Shown: piece after piece, positions 43,742 through 53,304 of the stretch
Layout: every line of letters begins with the position of its first letter
How positions within the stretch are numbered: the stretch's first letter is position 1
Notes under the pieces: generated by a model
Told to the model about the DNA's origin: nothing
The model's database searches: none
Seen by the model: the letters and a program-made list of their open reading frames with translations, nothing else
Position numbers and translations under genes: made by a program
NCBI GenBank assembly: GCA_964599655.1
Contig: CAZRGV010000027.1
Span: 1-55,036 of the forward strand
Reading direction: 5' to 3'
Source: CAZRGV01 sp964599655
GTDB lineage: Bacteria > Planctomycetota > Planctomycetia > Isosphaerales > Isosphaeraceae
DNA length: 55,036 bases

Positions 43742-45996
43742 TTAAACGGATCGAGCGGCGTAATGTCCAAACTTCCAGGCCAGGATCGACTCGATGACCA
43801 GCAACGCGAGAACCCCCCAGAGGAAGGGGCGGTGAAACTCGCCGCGCTGGCCGAGCGAGGCCGCATTCTTCTGGAGGGGCCGCCAATCGTTATCGTAAAA
43901 AAACGACCAGGACGGCAGCGACGCCTTGAGCGCCACCTGATCGAGCTTGGCCGGGTCGCTCTCAGCCGGGTCAGTGTTGGCGGCGAACCGGCTGATCGCG
44001 GCCACCGGCGGGCCGATCTCGACCCGGTAGGTGCCCGATCGGTCGGTGTCGGTGTAACGGAAGCGGCTCACGTCGCCGGAGGCCAGAAGCGGGATCTTGG
44101 CCCGCTTCTGATCCGCCTCCCGCACCGTCTCGTCGCGGTCGGGCCATGTGACGGTCACCTCAGCACCGGCAGCATTGGCCGGCAAGGACTGCTCCAGGGG
44201 CTGGCCGACGCGGACGTTGCGATCCTCGAACCGGCCCGACGCGGCGCGGAGAACGATGTTTTCCATGACGGGCGGGTAGCTCTGGTGGATCGGCCAGTCG
44301 GTCCATTCCCGGTCGGCGCTGGTGGCGACCAGCACGACCCGGCCTCGCTCTCGGGGCGCCTCGACAATGGCCGGATCGTTGCCGAACTTCAGGGCGACCT
44401 GCGAGGCCGAATCCCGAGGCACGTTGAGCCGGAAGTACCGGAACGACTTCACGTTGGTCAGGCTGGCACGTACGGGATCGGGCTGGCCGGCGAAGTCGGC
44501 GACGATGGGATGGCGGAAGTCAAGCGTTTCAAAGAAGTACGGGTTTTCGCGGCGCTGGGAATCGCCGACAATTGGGCCGAGCTCGGCTGGCAGAAGGCCC
44601 TTGCCACCGTTGTAGAGCAGGCGGTTGTAGCTCTCGGCCATCACCTGATCGCCCAGGAAGAACACCACCCCGCCGCCTTGTTTCAGGTAGGCATCGAGCG
44701 CGGTCGCCTCGTCCTGGCGAAACTGGGCGATGTTNNNNNNNNNNNNNNNCAGAGCGCCACGGCGTCGAAGGCCGTCAAGTCGGTCTGCGAGAGCATCGCC
44801 TCGGGCACGACCTGCACCTGGATCGGCGAGGGCTGGCCGGGCGATTCGGTCGCGGGGCTCAGGGCTTCGGCCAGGAAGCCGGTCTCGGCTTCGAAGAGCC
44901 CCGTCTTCCGGTCGCCGTCGACGAGAAGGACCTTAACCGCCTCCCGAACCGGAACGACCCGACGACGGCGGTTATCGAGATTCAGAGCGTCGTCGTCGAG
45001 GCGAACCTCCACGACGTGGTCTCCCGCGTCGTGGAACTCGTAGCGGAACTCAACCTCCTGTTCCTGGCCGCCGTCGAGCGAGACGATCTGTTCCTCGTTC
45101 GGGATGATCCGGCCATCGACGACCAGGCGCGCTCGGAGGTTGCGCGCGGCCTCGCGGCCGAAGTTCTGGACCTTCGCGGAGACCGCCACCGTGGCCCCCG
45201 TGGTGACGATCGCCGGGCGAACCTCCAGAGAGGTGACGGCTCGGTTCTGGCCGTCGGGCGCGCCGAGGTCGATGACCAGGGAACGAACTTTCTTCGCCTC
45301 GATCCTCGAGATCGTTTGCTTGAGCCGGTCATCCGCCTCGGCACGACGGCCCCCGCCCCAGCTCGCGGTTTGCAGGTCGGTGAGGACCACCAACTCCTTG
45401 CGAGGGATTTCCGAGGCGTCGAGCACCTCCTCGATTTCCCGGAAGCTGGCGGCCAGATCGGTTCCGCCGTGCGGCAGGCGAATCTGTTCGATCTCCCTGG
45501 CCACGACGTCGTGGTTGAAGGCCGGGGCACCGACGACCGCGCGGGGCGGGTCGCCCATCAACACCACACTGATGGCGTCCCCTTGCCGGGCGTCCTTGAC
45601 AAGCCTTTGGGCCAGTTCCTTCGCCTGGTCGAACCGCGAGGTTCCGCTGGTGTTGTAATCCATGCTCAGCGAGCCGTCGAGCACCAGAACCCAGTGGCTT
45701 CGCTGGCCGAAAACGGCGGGCAAGGCTCCCATACTTTCGAGGAACGGCTTGGCCATCGCCAGCGCGAGGAACACGAGCAAAAGCGTTCGCACGGCGAGCA
45801 AGAGCCACTGCTCGATCTTGATCCGCCTCTGATTCTTACGAATGGCCGCCAGCAGAAACCGCATGGCCGCCCAGTGAATCTCGCGGAACTTCCGGCGGTT
45901 CAGCAGGTGGATGATGATCGGCAGCGATGCCCCGGCCAGGCCCCAGAGCATCAGCGGATTGGCGAACCAGGCGAAGAGCAAGGGCGGCATCAGCAA
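43742..45996 (-). CDS. BatA-like aerotolerance protein with von Willebrand A domain, interrupted by an N run
   Basis: About 750 residues when joined across the gap at 44735-44749. The BatA N-terminal region has two membrane segments (FANPLMLWGLAGASLPIIIH and WLLLAVRTLLLVFLALAMAK). Then comes a VWA domain with MIDAS DGSLS and a CARDB-like beta domain (VTTGATVAVSAKVQNFGREA). Next is a segment that reads FDAVAL, gap, NIAQFRQDEATALDAYLKQG, and a C-terminal TM (FLWGVLALLVIESILAWKFG). Reading FDAVALCNIAQF restores the frame with a single missing base. The first codon is taken as TTG 45996, with GGGGAG 6 nt upstream. ATG 45990 is an alternative. Confidence 0.82.
44735..44749. other. assembly gap (15 N), probably about 1 nt in reality
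   Basis: On the minus strand the flanks read ...GTG GCG CTC TG, gap, AAC ATC GCC CAG. Adding one C gives a Cys codon and a continuous frame, VALCNIAQ. The 15-N length breaks the frame. Confidence 0.6.
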
Positions 45997-46169
45997 GGGA
46001 CACTCCCCTCTCTCGGGGAATCAAGAGCGCTTCGGAGATACCGCAAGCGGAAATTCGTGGTGAGAGACAACGGCCACGAAGCCCAATCCATCGCGGGAAT
46101 CCGTAAACGTGTCAGGCTGTTTCGATCCATCCGCATCGCTCCTCCTTGAGGGTTCAGTCGGTGAACCGC

Positions 46170-47069
46170 TCACTTGACCCGGACCATTCGCGACGCCAGA
46201 TAGGTCGAGAGGGCCTCGTCGAGATTCTGGTCGGTACGCAGGGGAACATAGTCAATATTGATCATCTGGCAACCCTTGCGAAGCTCATCGCGAAAGGCCT
46301 GGATCTCGGCCTGGTAGGCGCGCCGCAGGGCAGTCGGCTCGGCGAGGATGTCGGGCAGGCCTTCCATCCCCTTGAACAGGGTCGTCTGTCGGAACGGGAA
46401 GTCGAGCTCGGCCGGGTCGAGAATGTGAAAGACGATCACCTCGTGACGGCGGTGACGGAAGTGCCGCAAGCCCGACAGGATGCGAGGCACCTCGTCGAAC
46501 AGGTCGGAGAGAATGACGATGATGCCCCGCTTCCGGAACCGTTCGGCCAGGTCGTGAAAGATCACGCCGAGGTCCGACTTGTTCCGGGCTGGCGAGACGT
46601 CCATCAACTGGAAAAGCTCTTTGAGGTGCGACGGCTGGCCGCTGGGCCGAAGGTAGCGCTGGACCTTCTCGTCGAAGGTCGCCAGGCCGACCGAGTCTTG
46701 TTGCTGAAGCACGAGGTAGGCCAGGGCCGCCGCGACGAACTGAGCGTATTGCAGCTTCGAAACGTTGTTGCCCGAGGCGTACGACATGCTTTCGCTGGTA
46801 TCAAGCAGCAGGTACGTGAGGAGGTTTGTTTCCTCCTCATACTGCTTGAGGTAATACTTGTCGGTCTTGGACCAGACCTTCCAGTCGACGTGGCGGATAT
46901 CGTCGCCGACCACGTATTCCCGGTGCTGGGCGAACTCCACCGAGAAGCCGTGATAGGGGCTTTTGTGCAGGCCGGCGACGTAGCCCTCGACCACCAGGCG
47001 GGCCTGGAGATCGAGGCCCTGGATGCTAGCCAGCGTTCGCGGATCTAAATACCTTGGCGACTCGTCCAC
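46170..47069 (-). CDS. DUF58 domain protein
   Basis: A 299-residue soluble DUF58 protein, a von Willebrand A relative that accompanies MoxR ATPases. The N-terminal YLDPRTLASIQGLDLQARLV and HREYVVGDDIRHVDWKVWSK are hallmarks of the family. The MIDAS-like motif LLLDTSESMSYA follows, and the C-terminal part includes RFRKRGIIVILSDLFD. It starts at GTG 47069 and overlaps the MoxR gene by 44 bp, implying tight coupling. It is followed by 173 bp without a gene and then the BatA-like gene. MoxR/DUF58 pairs are thought to act as chaperone/assembly modules. Confidence 0.9.
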   Translation of the reverse strand: MDESPRYLDPRTLASIQGLDLQARLVVEGYVAGLHKSPYHGFSVEFAQHREYVVGDDIRHVDWKVWSKTDKYYLKQYEEETNLLTYLLLDTSESMSYASGNNVSKLQYAQFVAAALAYLVLQQQDSVGLATFDEKVQRYLRPSGQPSHLKELFQLMDVSPARNKSDLGVIFHDLAERFRKRGIIVILSDLFDEVPRILSGLRHFRHRRHEVIVFHILDPAELDFPFRQTTLFKGMEGLPDILAEPTALRRAYQAEIQAFRDELRKGCQMINIDYVPLRTDQNLDEALSTYLASRMVRVK

Positions 47070-48090
47070 TCTGTTCTGCCTCGCTCGGATTGACGGGCAC
47101 GTGCTTGAGGAGACGCTCGAGGATGTCGTCGGCCTTCAGGCCCTCGGCCTCGGCGTTGAAGTTGGTGACGATGCGGTGTCGGAGCACGGGATGGGCCACT
47201 TCCTGGATGTCTTCGATGCCCGCGAAGGTCTTGCCGTTGAGCGCCGCTCGGGCCTTGGCGGCGAGCATCAGGTACTGGCTGGCGCGAGGCCCCGCGCCCC
47301 AGCTCACGTAGTCTCGGACAAAGTCGGGGACTTCTCCCCGGACCCGTCGGGTCGTCCGGGCCAGCCTCACGGCGTACTCGTTGGCGTAGGGGGCGGGCGG
47401 AACCCGTCGCACGATCTCCTGAAACTCCAGGATATCGGCCCCCGAGAAAATCTTCGAGACGCTCGGCTTGAGGTTCGAGGTGGTCAGCTCGACGATTCGG
47501 ATCTCTTCCTCCTCGTCGGGATAGTCGACCAGGATGTTGAGCATGAACCGGTCCAGCTGAGCTTCGGGCAGCGGGTAGGTGCCTTCCTGTTCGATCGGGT
47601 TCTGCGTGGCCAGCACGAAGAACGGGTCGGGCAATCGGTGCCGCTCGCCGCCGACGGTCACCTGCCGCTCCTGCATGGCTTCCAGCAGCGCGGCCTGCGT
47701 CTTGGGAGGGGTCCGGTTGACCTCGTCGGCCAGCACGATGTTGGCGAAGATCGGGCCGCGAAGGAACTTGAACTGGCGGACGCCCGTGGCCTTGTCTTCC
47801 TGAATGACCTCGGTNNNNNNNNNNNNNNNNNNNNNNNNNNNNNNNNNNNNNNNNNNNNNNNNCTGCACGCGGTTGTAGCTCAGGTTCAGGGCGTCGGCCA
47901 GGGTATGGATCATCAACGTCTTGGCCAGACCGGGCACGCCGACCAGCAGGCAGTGGCCCCTGGCGAAGATCGCGATGAGCAACTCTTCGAGGACTTTTTC
48001 CTGCCCGACGATCACCTTGCCCATCTCGGCCCGGAGCCTTTGGTAGGCGTCGCGGAGCCGCTCGACGGCGGCGATGTCCTCGTGCTTCAT
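47026..48090 (-). CDS. MoxR family AAA+ ATPase, with internal N run
   Basis: About 350 residues. MoxR ATPases are chaperone-like and usually work with DUF58/VWA proteins in envelope or metal-cofactor maturation. Motifs: IVGQEKVLEELL, Walker A GVPGLAKT, Walker B NIVLADEVNRTPPKTQAALL, sensor 1 VLATQNPIEQEGTYPLPE, and DRFML. The gap at 47815-47862 sits after NRVQ, where family members have about 12 residues (FTPDLMPSDITG). The gap of 48 N keeps the frame but is probably about 12 nt too long. The ATG at 48090 gives the usual family start; an earlier start across the gap at 48106-48136 cannot be excluded. Confidence 0.9.
   Translation of the reverse strand: MKHEDIAAVERLRDAYQRLRAEMGKVIVGQEKVLEELLIAIFARGHCLLVGVPGLAKTLMIHTLADALNLSYNRVQXXXXXXXXXXXXXXXXTEVIQEDKATGVRQFKFLRGPIFANIVLADEVNRTPPKTQAALLEAMQERQVTVGGERHRLPDPFFVLATQNPIEQEGTYPLPEAQLDRFMLNILVDYPDEEEEIRIVELTTSNLKPSVSKIFSGADILEFQEIVRRVPPAPYANEYAVRLARTTRRVRGEVPDFVRDYVSWGAGPRASQYLMLAAKARAALNGKTFAGIEDIQEVAHPVLRHRIVTNFNAEAEGLKADDILERLLKHVPVNPSEAEQSGRVAKVFRSANAG
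47815..47862. other. assembly gap (48 N)
   Basis: Within the MoxR ATPase, between Walker A and Walker B. The frame is preserved. Comparison with the family suggests about 36 nt belong here. Confidence 0.8.
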
Positions 48091-48105
48091 CGGCTCGTGC
48101 GGCTG

Positions 48106-48136
48106 NNNNNNNNNNNNNNNNNNNNNNNNNNNNNNN
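48106..48136. other. assembly gap (31 N)
   Basis: Just upstream of the chosen MoxR start. The true start or ribosome binding site of MoxR may lie inside it. Confidence 0.8.
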
Positions 48137-48201
48137 TGAAGGGGCCGGACTTGGGGACTTGCTTCAGACTCACGGTGCCCGACCAGACCGTCCATTGTCG
48201 C

Positions 48202-51200
48202 TTAAGGCGTTCGGTTCGTCGACTCCCCCAGGGCCCAGAGCCGTTCCTGGGTGGCGACGAGAGCTGCGTGGGTGTCGAGCCGAACGGTCAGCGCGCTGAC
48301 CGGGGCAGAGAACAACAGGCGCTGCACCGGCGCGCCGGTGTCGCGAAGACAGAAAATCACGGGCAAAACCGCCAAGGGGCCTTCGAGCGATCGCGAGGGG
48401 CTGGGGTACGCCGCCACGTAGCGCTCGCTCAGGGCTACCGCCCAGCCGGCCTGAGGGCCGGTCAGGTGCCGTGTCCAGACCGGCTCGCCGCTGGACAGGG
48501 CGTAGGCGGTCAGTGTGTTGCCGCTGGCGCAGAAGATCCGCTCGCCGTCGATCGCAAACCCGTCAGGCCAGTCGCTCAGGTCGTTGAGGCCGAGGCCGCG
48601 GTTCCAGAGCGGCGCGCCCGAGTTTGGGTCGAGCCGCACCATCGCGTTGCCTCCGAAGAGCACGAGCAAACGGCCCGAGTCGACGAACAGTCTTGGCGGA
48701 ACCGCCCGTGGCAGCGCCGAATCGTCGCGGAAGGTCCACACCTCGGCTCCTCGATCCAGGTCGAACAGGGCGACGGTCCTTGGGTCGAGCACCAGCAGCA
48801 CGCGATCGTCGTCGATTGGCAGCGGGTCGCGCGTCCAGGGGTCTTGCTCCTTGTCCCCGTGATACTCCGCGCGCTGCAAGCCGCGGTCGGTGTCGAGCAC
48901 CACGATCGCGTTCGACTTGCCCACCTGGAGCACAACGCGCTGCGGGCTGACCAGCACGTGCGGATTGATCCCGCCCGAACCCGGCGCGTACGACCAGTCG
49001 AGCTGGCCGGAGTCGGCGTCGAGAGCCAGCAGCTCGCGGTCGCCTCGTAGGCAGTAAACCCGGGAGCCGACGATCCGGAAACCGTGTAAGCGGCCCAGCG
49101 AGGCGGGCGGCAGTTCCTCCCGGGGTTCGGCGCGGGCGAACGGATTCGTCTTGCGCTGCTGGCCTCGAGGGTCGGTCGGGTCGAACGTCCAGCGCGGTTG
49201 ACCATCCTTGAGGTTCAGGGCGGTCAAGCGGGTTGGTGTGGCGGCCAGCACGAGGTCGGTGAGGTAGCCCACCCAGACCGGCTCGCTTCCCAGATCCGCT
49301 TCCCAGGCCGAGTCGCCCGAAGTCGGATCGACGGGTCGGAGAATCGACCCCCTGGCCACGAAGATTCGGGCCGAGTGGATCGAGGGCGGAACGCCGTCGG
49401 CCGCGAGGGGCCGGACCTCCCCCTCCCATCGCTTGGTCCAGAGGCGAACCATCGGCAGCGGCAGCTTCGGCTCGGCGCCGCCCATCGACAACGACAGGAA
49501 CGGTTCACCCGAGAGCCGCTCGGTGGCCAGCATGCCGACGGTTCCGCTCAGGCCAAACGGCTTCAGATCGACGTCGGAGTACGTATCGCGCGCCGGCGAG
49601 AGAAACCCCTGGGACTCGTAAGCCTGGCCCAGCCCCCAGAGGGCTCGCGCTCGAAGGACGTCGGTCGGAGCGATCGCCAGCAGCCGCTTGTACGCTCCGG
49701 CCGCCTCGCTGGGCCGGCCCAGCGTCTCGCAAAGCCGTCCCAGGGCGAGCAACGCCTGGGGAGCGACGCGGGCCACCGGGAAGCTGCGGCCAACCTCCCG
49801 CAGCAGGTGCGGGTTCTTTTCTTTCTCGCCCCGAGACAGGAGCCGCTCGGCTTCTCGGTCGTAAGGGGCGTAGACCTCTCGTCCCCGATCGCGGATCAGA
49901 GCCGCGAGTCGGTCGGCGATCAGCAGGTCGGCGCGGACGGTCCGACGGTCGTCGGCCGGAACGCTCAGAACACTGAGGCGTTCGTCGTTGAGCAGGTCCT
50001 GCAACGTCGAGACCGCCTTGTCGGCCGCGCCCGACTTCGATTGCGCCTCGGCCAGATTGAGGCGGGCCGTCAGGCGGTCACGATCACTCCTGGCGGTATG
50101 GATGGCCTGTTCATAGTGTCGTCTCGCCGTGATCCAGTCGTTCGACGCCTCCGCCTTGGCGGCCAGTTTCATCAACAGGTGGTGCTCTCGTGCCATCGCC
50201 ACCTCGGCCAAGGGCTGACCGTCGGCCAGATCGGCCGGTTTGGCGAGTTTCACGGCCTGTTCCAGGCTGGCCAACGCCAGCTCATCCTGCCCGGTCGCCT
50301 CGGCCAGGCGGGCGAGCTGATAGTGGTTGGACGCCTTCTCGGGTTCCCGGACGATCTCCTCACGATAACGTTCGATCAACCGGCTGTTCTGACAGAAGAC
50401 CGTCAGTTCCTCGCGGCCCGCGACGACCAGGTAGCCGTCTCCCACGGCGAGGTTCCCACCGCTGGTGTTGAAGGCCTGATAGAGCCGGATCGGCTCCCGG
50501 TCGACGGGAACCCCGGTCGCCTGGTCGAGGACATGGATCTCGGTCTTGGTCGGCCAGTAGATCGAGTCGCCCGCGAGTAAGCCTCGGCCGTGCTCTTCGA
50601 AGCCGCTCCCGCTCTCCGGCCAATAGCGAAGGACTTTGCCGGTCTTGACGTCGATCGAGTATACCCGGTCTCCCGTGGCGATCAGGTGGCCCTTGGCCAC
50701 GCCCAGCAGGTGAACGACCCTGGGCAGCGCGTCGGTTTTCCAGGCCAGGCGTCCCGAGGCGGCGTCGAACGCGAAGATGGGTGTCGAGTCATCCGGCGCG
50801 ACAATCACAAGGCCGTCGTGGACGATCGCCGGGTTCAGGTCGCGGTGGGTTTCCCGCTGACCGATCATCGGCATGTCGCGCTCTCGGGTCGGGTAGGTCG
50901 CCAGCCATTTGACCGCACCGGTCTCGGCGTCGAGCGCGGCCACCGCCCCCATGTTGGTCTGGTAGTAGACCGTTTGACCGTCGAGTGTGAGCAAGCGGTG
51001 GCCGATGTCGGAGGCCAGTTGCATGTTTCGCATCGGGTCGAACGCCGACGACGCGTTGCCCAGGTAGCGGACCCAGACCGTCTCGCCCGTCTCGGCGTCA
51101 AGGCAAGCCACGTACGACCAAGTTTCGGTCACCGCCTCCGTCAGGGCGACGTACACGTGCCGGTCGTCGGCCACGGGCGTCCCCTCATACGAGGCCGAGA

Positions 51201-52599
51201 ACCGCTCGATCCCATTGGCCCGTTGCTTGGGAAGCGCGATGTCGGACGCCTGCCGCTTCCAGAGCAGCTTGCCCTCGACCTCACGGTTGTTCCGCACCGC
51301 GACCAGCGTCCCGCCGCCGCCCCGTCCGCCCACCGGGCCAAGCCTGGCGAAAATCCGGTCGCCCGAGGCCGTTAAGGTATAACGAGGCGAGCCCAGGCCG
51401 GTCCTGGCCGTTCGAGACGTCCCGAACGCCGATTGCAGCCGCTGCTCCCAGGCCACGACCAGTTTGTGGACTTCCTCCTCGGTCCCGGTCGGTCGAGCGT
51501 CGAGGTGATAGGCGACGATCTTGTCCTCGTCGCAAACCACCACTTGATTGCCGAGCACGATCGGGTGGTAAATCAGGTCTTGGCTGGTCGATCGGCCCAT
51601 CACGGGCGACCGGCCGAACGGCGAGTTCACGAACTGCGGCCGGTTGTCGGGCGGCGGCTCGAGACGGTCCTTCCACTGAAACGAGCCGACGTCCACAGGT
51701 CCCGGCACGATCCGGTTCCTCGTGGGAGAACCGGCGAAGGTCGGCCATCGGCCGTCGATCGAGACGACCGGTGTCAGATGGTCCTCGGCCAGCGACGACT
51801 TCAGAATGTCGACGAGGAGCCCCTGCCGGCCCGCCAGCCGATCCTTGGCGCCGGGGTACGCCTTCGCGAACGCGTCGAGATCGCTTTGGACCGGCGGGTT
51901 CGTGCCGATCGCGGCCCGGCAGAGCAACTTCTTGGCGGCGACGACGGCCAGGTCCACCTCCGGGTCGGGATAGACTAGGGCGTTTCCACCCTCCTCGCCA
52001 TCGGGAACAAGCCGCCGATAGGCCGCCAGCGCCTCCCCGAATTGCCCGCGCTGGAAGGCCAAGTCGCCGAGCAGGTTCAGCGCGTCGTCACCCCAGCTAC
52101 TGCAGAACATCTCGCTGACAACCTGCCGCAACGCCGCCGGATCTCGGCGGGCCGCCCCCTGGCGATAGAGCTGCTCGGCCCTGGCGTCGACGCGCTGACG
52201 GTAGATCGCCCTCGCCTCGGGCGGAAGGGCCGCGAGGCTTCGTTGGCAATGTTGCCGGGCGTCGACGTAAAGGAGCGACTCGCCCGACGGATCGGCCGCC
52301 GGGTCGCCCCGGGGAACCAGGGCCACCGACTCTCCGAATTGCTGGATCACCTTCTCATAAAGGTCGATCGCCTCGGACCACTGTTGGTCACGCACGTGGT
52401 TGGCCGCGTTCCGGAGCAGGGTTTCGGCGGTGTAACTCGAATCGGGGTGGAAGGTCACGCTGGGGCGGTTCGGCCCCTGCGCTCGGGCGGTCGAAAGTCG
52501 CCAACAGGAACTCCCCACCAGCGGCGTCAAGACGGCCGCGAGGAACCATCCAAACCGGAGAACCGCCAACGCCTTACCACCAGATCCGGGCTTCCTCAT
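48202..52599 (-). CDS. secreted PQQ-like beta-propeller / TPR protein
   Basis: A 1,465-residue protein heading the Bat-like cluster. A signal-like N-terminal segment (residues about 10-40) is followed by a TPR-like helical region (about 50-260: AANHVRDQQWSEAIDLYEKV). Then comes a first PQQ-type propeller starting at WPTFAGSPTRNRIVPGPVDV. A second TPR-like region lies about residues 760-990 (EPEKASNHYQLARLAEATGQ, LALASLEQAVKLA). A second propeller follows to the C-terminus, with repeats such as LNLKDGQPRWTFD and LALDADSGQLDWSY. Propellers of this kind bind other proteins; no PQQ dehydrogenase active site is seen. The ATG at 52599 has AAGGAGG 9 nt upstream. Confidence 0.85.
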   Translation of the reverse strand: MRKPGSGGKALAVLRFGWFLAAVLTPLVGSSCWRLSTARAQGPNRPSVTFHPDSSYTAETLLRNAANHVRDQQWSEAIDLYEKVIQQFGESVALVPRGDPAADPSGESLLYVDARQHCQRSLAALPPEARAIYRQRVDARAEQLYRQGAARRDPAALRQVVSEMFCSSWGDDALNLLGDLAFQRGQFGEALAAYRRLVPDGEEGGNALVYPDPEVDLAVVAAKKLLCRAAIGTNPPVQSDLDAFAKAYPGAKDRLAGRQGLLVDILKSSLAEDHLTPVVSIDGRWPTFAGSPTRNRIVPGPVDVGSFQWKDRLEPPPDNRPQFVNSPFGRSPVMGRSTSQDLIYHPIVLGNQVVVCDEDKIVAYHLDARPTGTEEEVHKLVVAWEQRLQSAFGTSRTARTGLGSPRYTLTASGDRIFARLGPVGGRGGGGTLVAVRNNREVEGKLLWKRQASDIALPKQRANGIERFSASYEGTPVADDRHVYVALTEAVTETWSYVACLDAETGETVWVRYLGNASSAFDPMRNMQLASDIGHRLLTLDGQTVYYQTNMGAVAALDAETGAVKWLATYPTRERDMPMIGQRETHRDLNPAIVHDGLVIVAPDDSTPIFAFDAASGRLAWKTDALPRVVHLLGVAKGHLIATGDRVYSIDVKTGKVLRYWPESGSGFEEHGRGLLAGDSIYWPTKTEIHVLDQATGVPVDREPIRLYQAFNTSGGNLAVGDGYLVVAGREELTVFCQNSRLIERYREEIVREPEKASNHYQLARLAEATGQDELALASLEQAVKLAKPADLADGQPLAEVAMAREHHLLMKLAAKAEASNDWITARRHYEQAIHTARSDRDRLTARLNLAEAQSKSGAADKAVSTLQDLLNDERLSVLSVPADDRRTVRADLLIADRLAALIRDRGREVYAPYDREAERLLSRGEKEKNPHLLREVGRSFPVARVAPQALLALGRLCETLGRPSEAAGAYKRLLAIAPTDVLRARALWGLGQAYESQGFLSPARDTYSDVDLKPFGLSGTVGMLATERLSGEPFLSLSMGGAEPKLPLPMVRLWTKRWEGEVRPLAADGVPPSIHSARIFVARGSILRPVDPTSGDSAWEADLGSEPVWVGYLTDLVLAATPTRLTALNLKDGQPRWTFDPTDPRGQQRKTNPFARAEPREELPPASLGRLHGFRIVGSRVYCLRGDRELLALDADSGQLDWSYAPGSGGINPHVLVSPQRVVLQVGKSNAIVVLDTDRGLQRAEYHGDKEQDPWTRDPLPIDDDRVLLVLDPRTVALFDLDRGAEVWTFRDDSALPRAVPPRLFVDSGRLLVLFGGNAMVRLDPNSGAPLWNRGLGLNDLSDWPDGFAIDGERIFCASGNTLTAYALSSGEPVWTRHLTGPQAGWAVALSERYVAAYPSPSRSLEGPLAVLPVIFCLRDTGAPVQRLLFSAPVSALTVRLDTHAALVATQERLWALGESTNRTP

Positions 52600-53034
52600 C
52601 AGTGGAACCCTCCTTGCGCGAGGGCCGCGTCTTCGGGCCACCCGTGCCGAGGACCGGTGCTCTGGCGCCGCCCGTTTCCCACCCTGGACAGCCTTCGCCA
52701 GAACTCCCCCATCCCGCCGTCATCTCTCGCTCGGCTTCCGAACGGTCGCCATCGTGATGGGTCAAAACCTTGTCGTGATTGGGTGCATGTTCGATCATCC
52801 GTGATCCGACCCCAGAGGGCAACCCCCGCCCTCCGGAAATCCTCCGCGCTCCGTCTATCTGAGGGAACAATGCGACAAGCGGCGACGGAATACTACGGCA
52901 AAATCAATACCGTGATGAATTTTCCGCGAACATTCGACAGGAATCAAGGCGAGATGAGCGAGTGCCCGTTTTTCTCTGCCGACGATCTAGGCAGAATGCC
53001 GTAATACCGGGCAAAACCAGCAAAAGTGCCGCCT
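52600..53034. other. intergenic region upstream of the Bat-like cluster, about 435 bp
   Basis: No supported gene. It probably contains the promoter of the nine-gene minus-strand cluster. An AT-rich patch lies near 52900-52990, but no convincing -35/-10 pair was identified. Confidence 0.45.
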
Positions 53035-53205
53035 TCAGGCACGATGCTGCACGAGGTAACCCACGTAGAAGACCAAGGCGCCACCACCAGCGATCAGCAA
53101 CGACTGGCCTAGGCCGACCTTCGCCGCGAGTTCCGAGGCGATGCCGAACGGCAGGATGAAGAGACCGATCAACTGCAAGGTTCGCCCCAGCGCGTAGCGG
53201 CTCAT
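53035..53205 (-). CDS. 56-residue membrane protein
   Basis: A small reading frame of 56 codons plus stop. It reads MSRYALGRTLQLIGLFILPF near the start, then GIASELAAKVGLGQSLLIAG and GGALVFYVGYLVQHRA to the end. Two hydrophobic helices and an amphipathic middle suggest a small integral membrane protein with two spans. The ATG at 53205 is preceded by GGAG 8 nt upstream. It lies 99 nt after the stop of the cupredoxin-like gene on the same strand, with a hairpin between them. The family is not known to me. Confidence 0.7.
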   Translation of the reverse strand: MSRYALGRTLQLIGLFILPFGIASELAAKVGLGQSLLIAGGGALVFYVGYLVQHRA

Positions 53206-53256
53206 GACGGGATCTCCAGAAACGCCTGGGCTCGAACCGGAGAGCCACGGAACGGT

Positions 53257-53291
53257 CCGACCGAGACGGCGGGACGCGCCGTCTCGGTCGG
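53257..53291 (-). terminator. GC-rich hairpin after the first cupredoxin-like gene
   Basis: A perfect 14-bp stem, CCGACCGAGACGGC (53257-53270) with GCCGTCTCGGTCGG (53278-53291), around the loop GGGACGC. It lies 13 nt after the gene's stop on the minus strand. No U-run follows, so it may be a T-less terminator or an RNA-stability element. Confidence 0.5.
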
Positions 53292-53304
53292 GGGGCTGTT
53301 CCGG

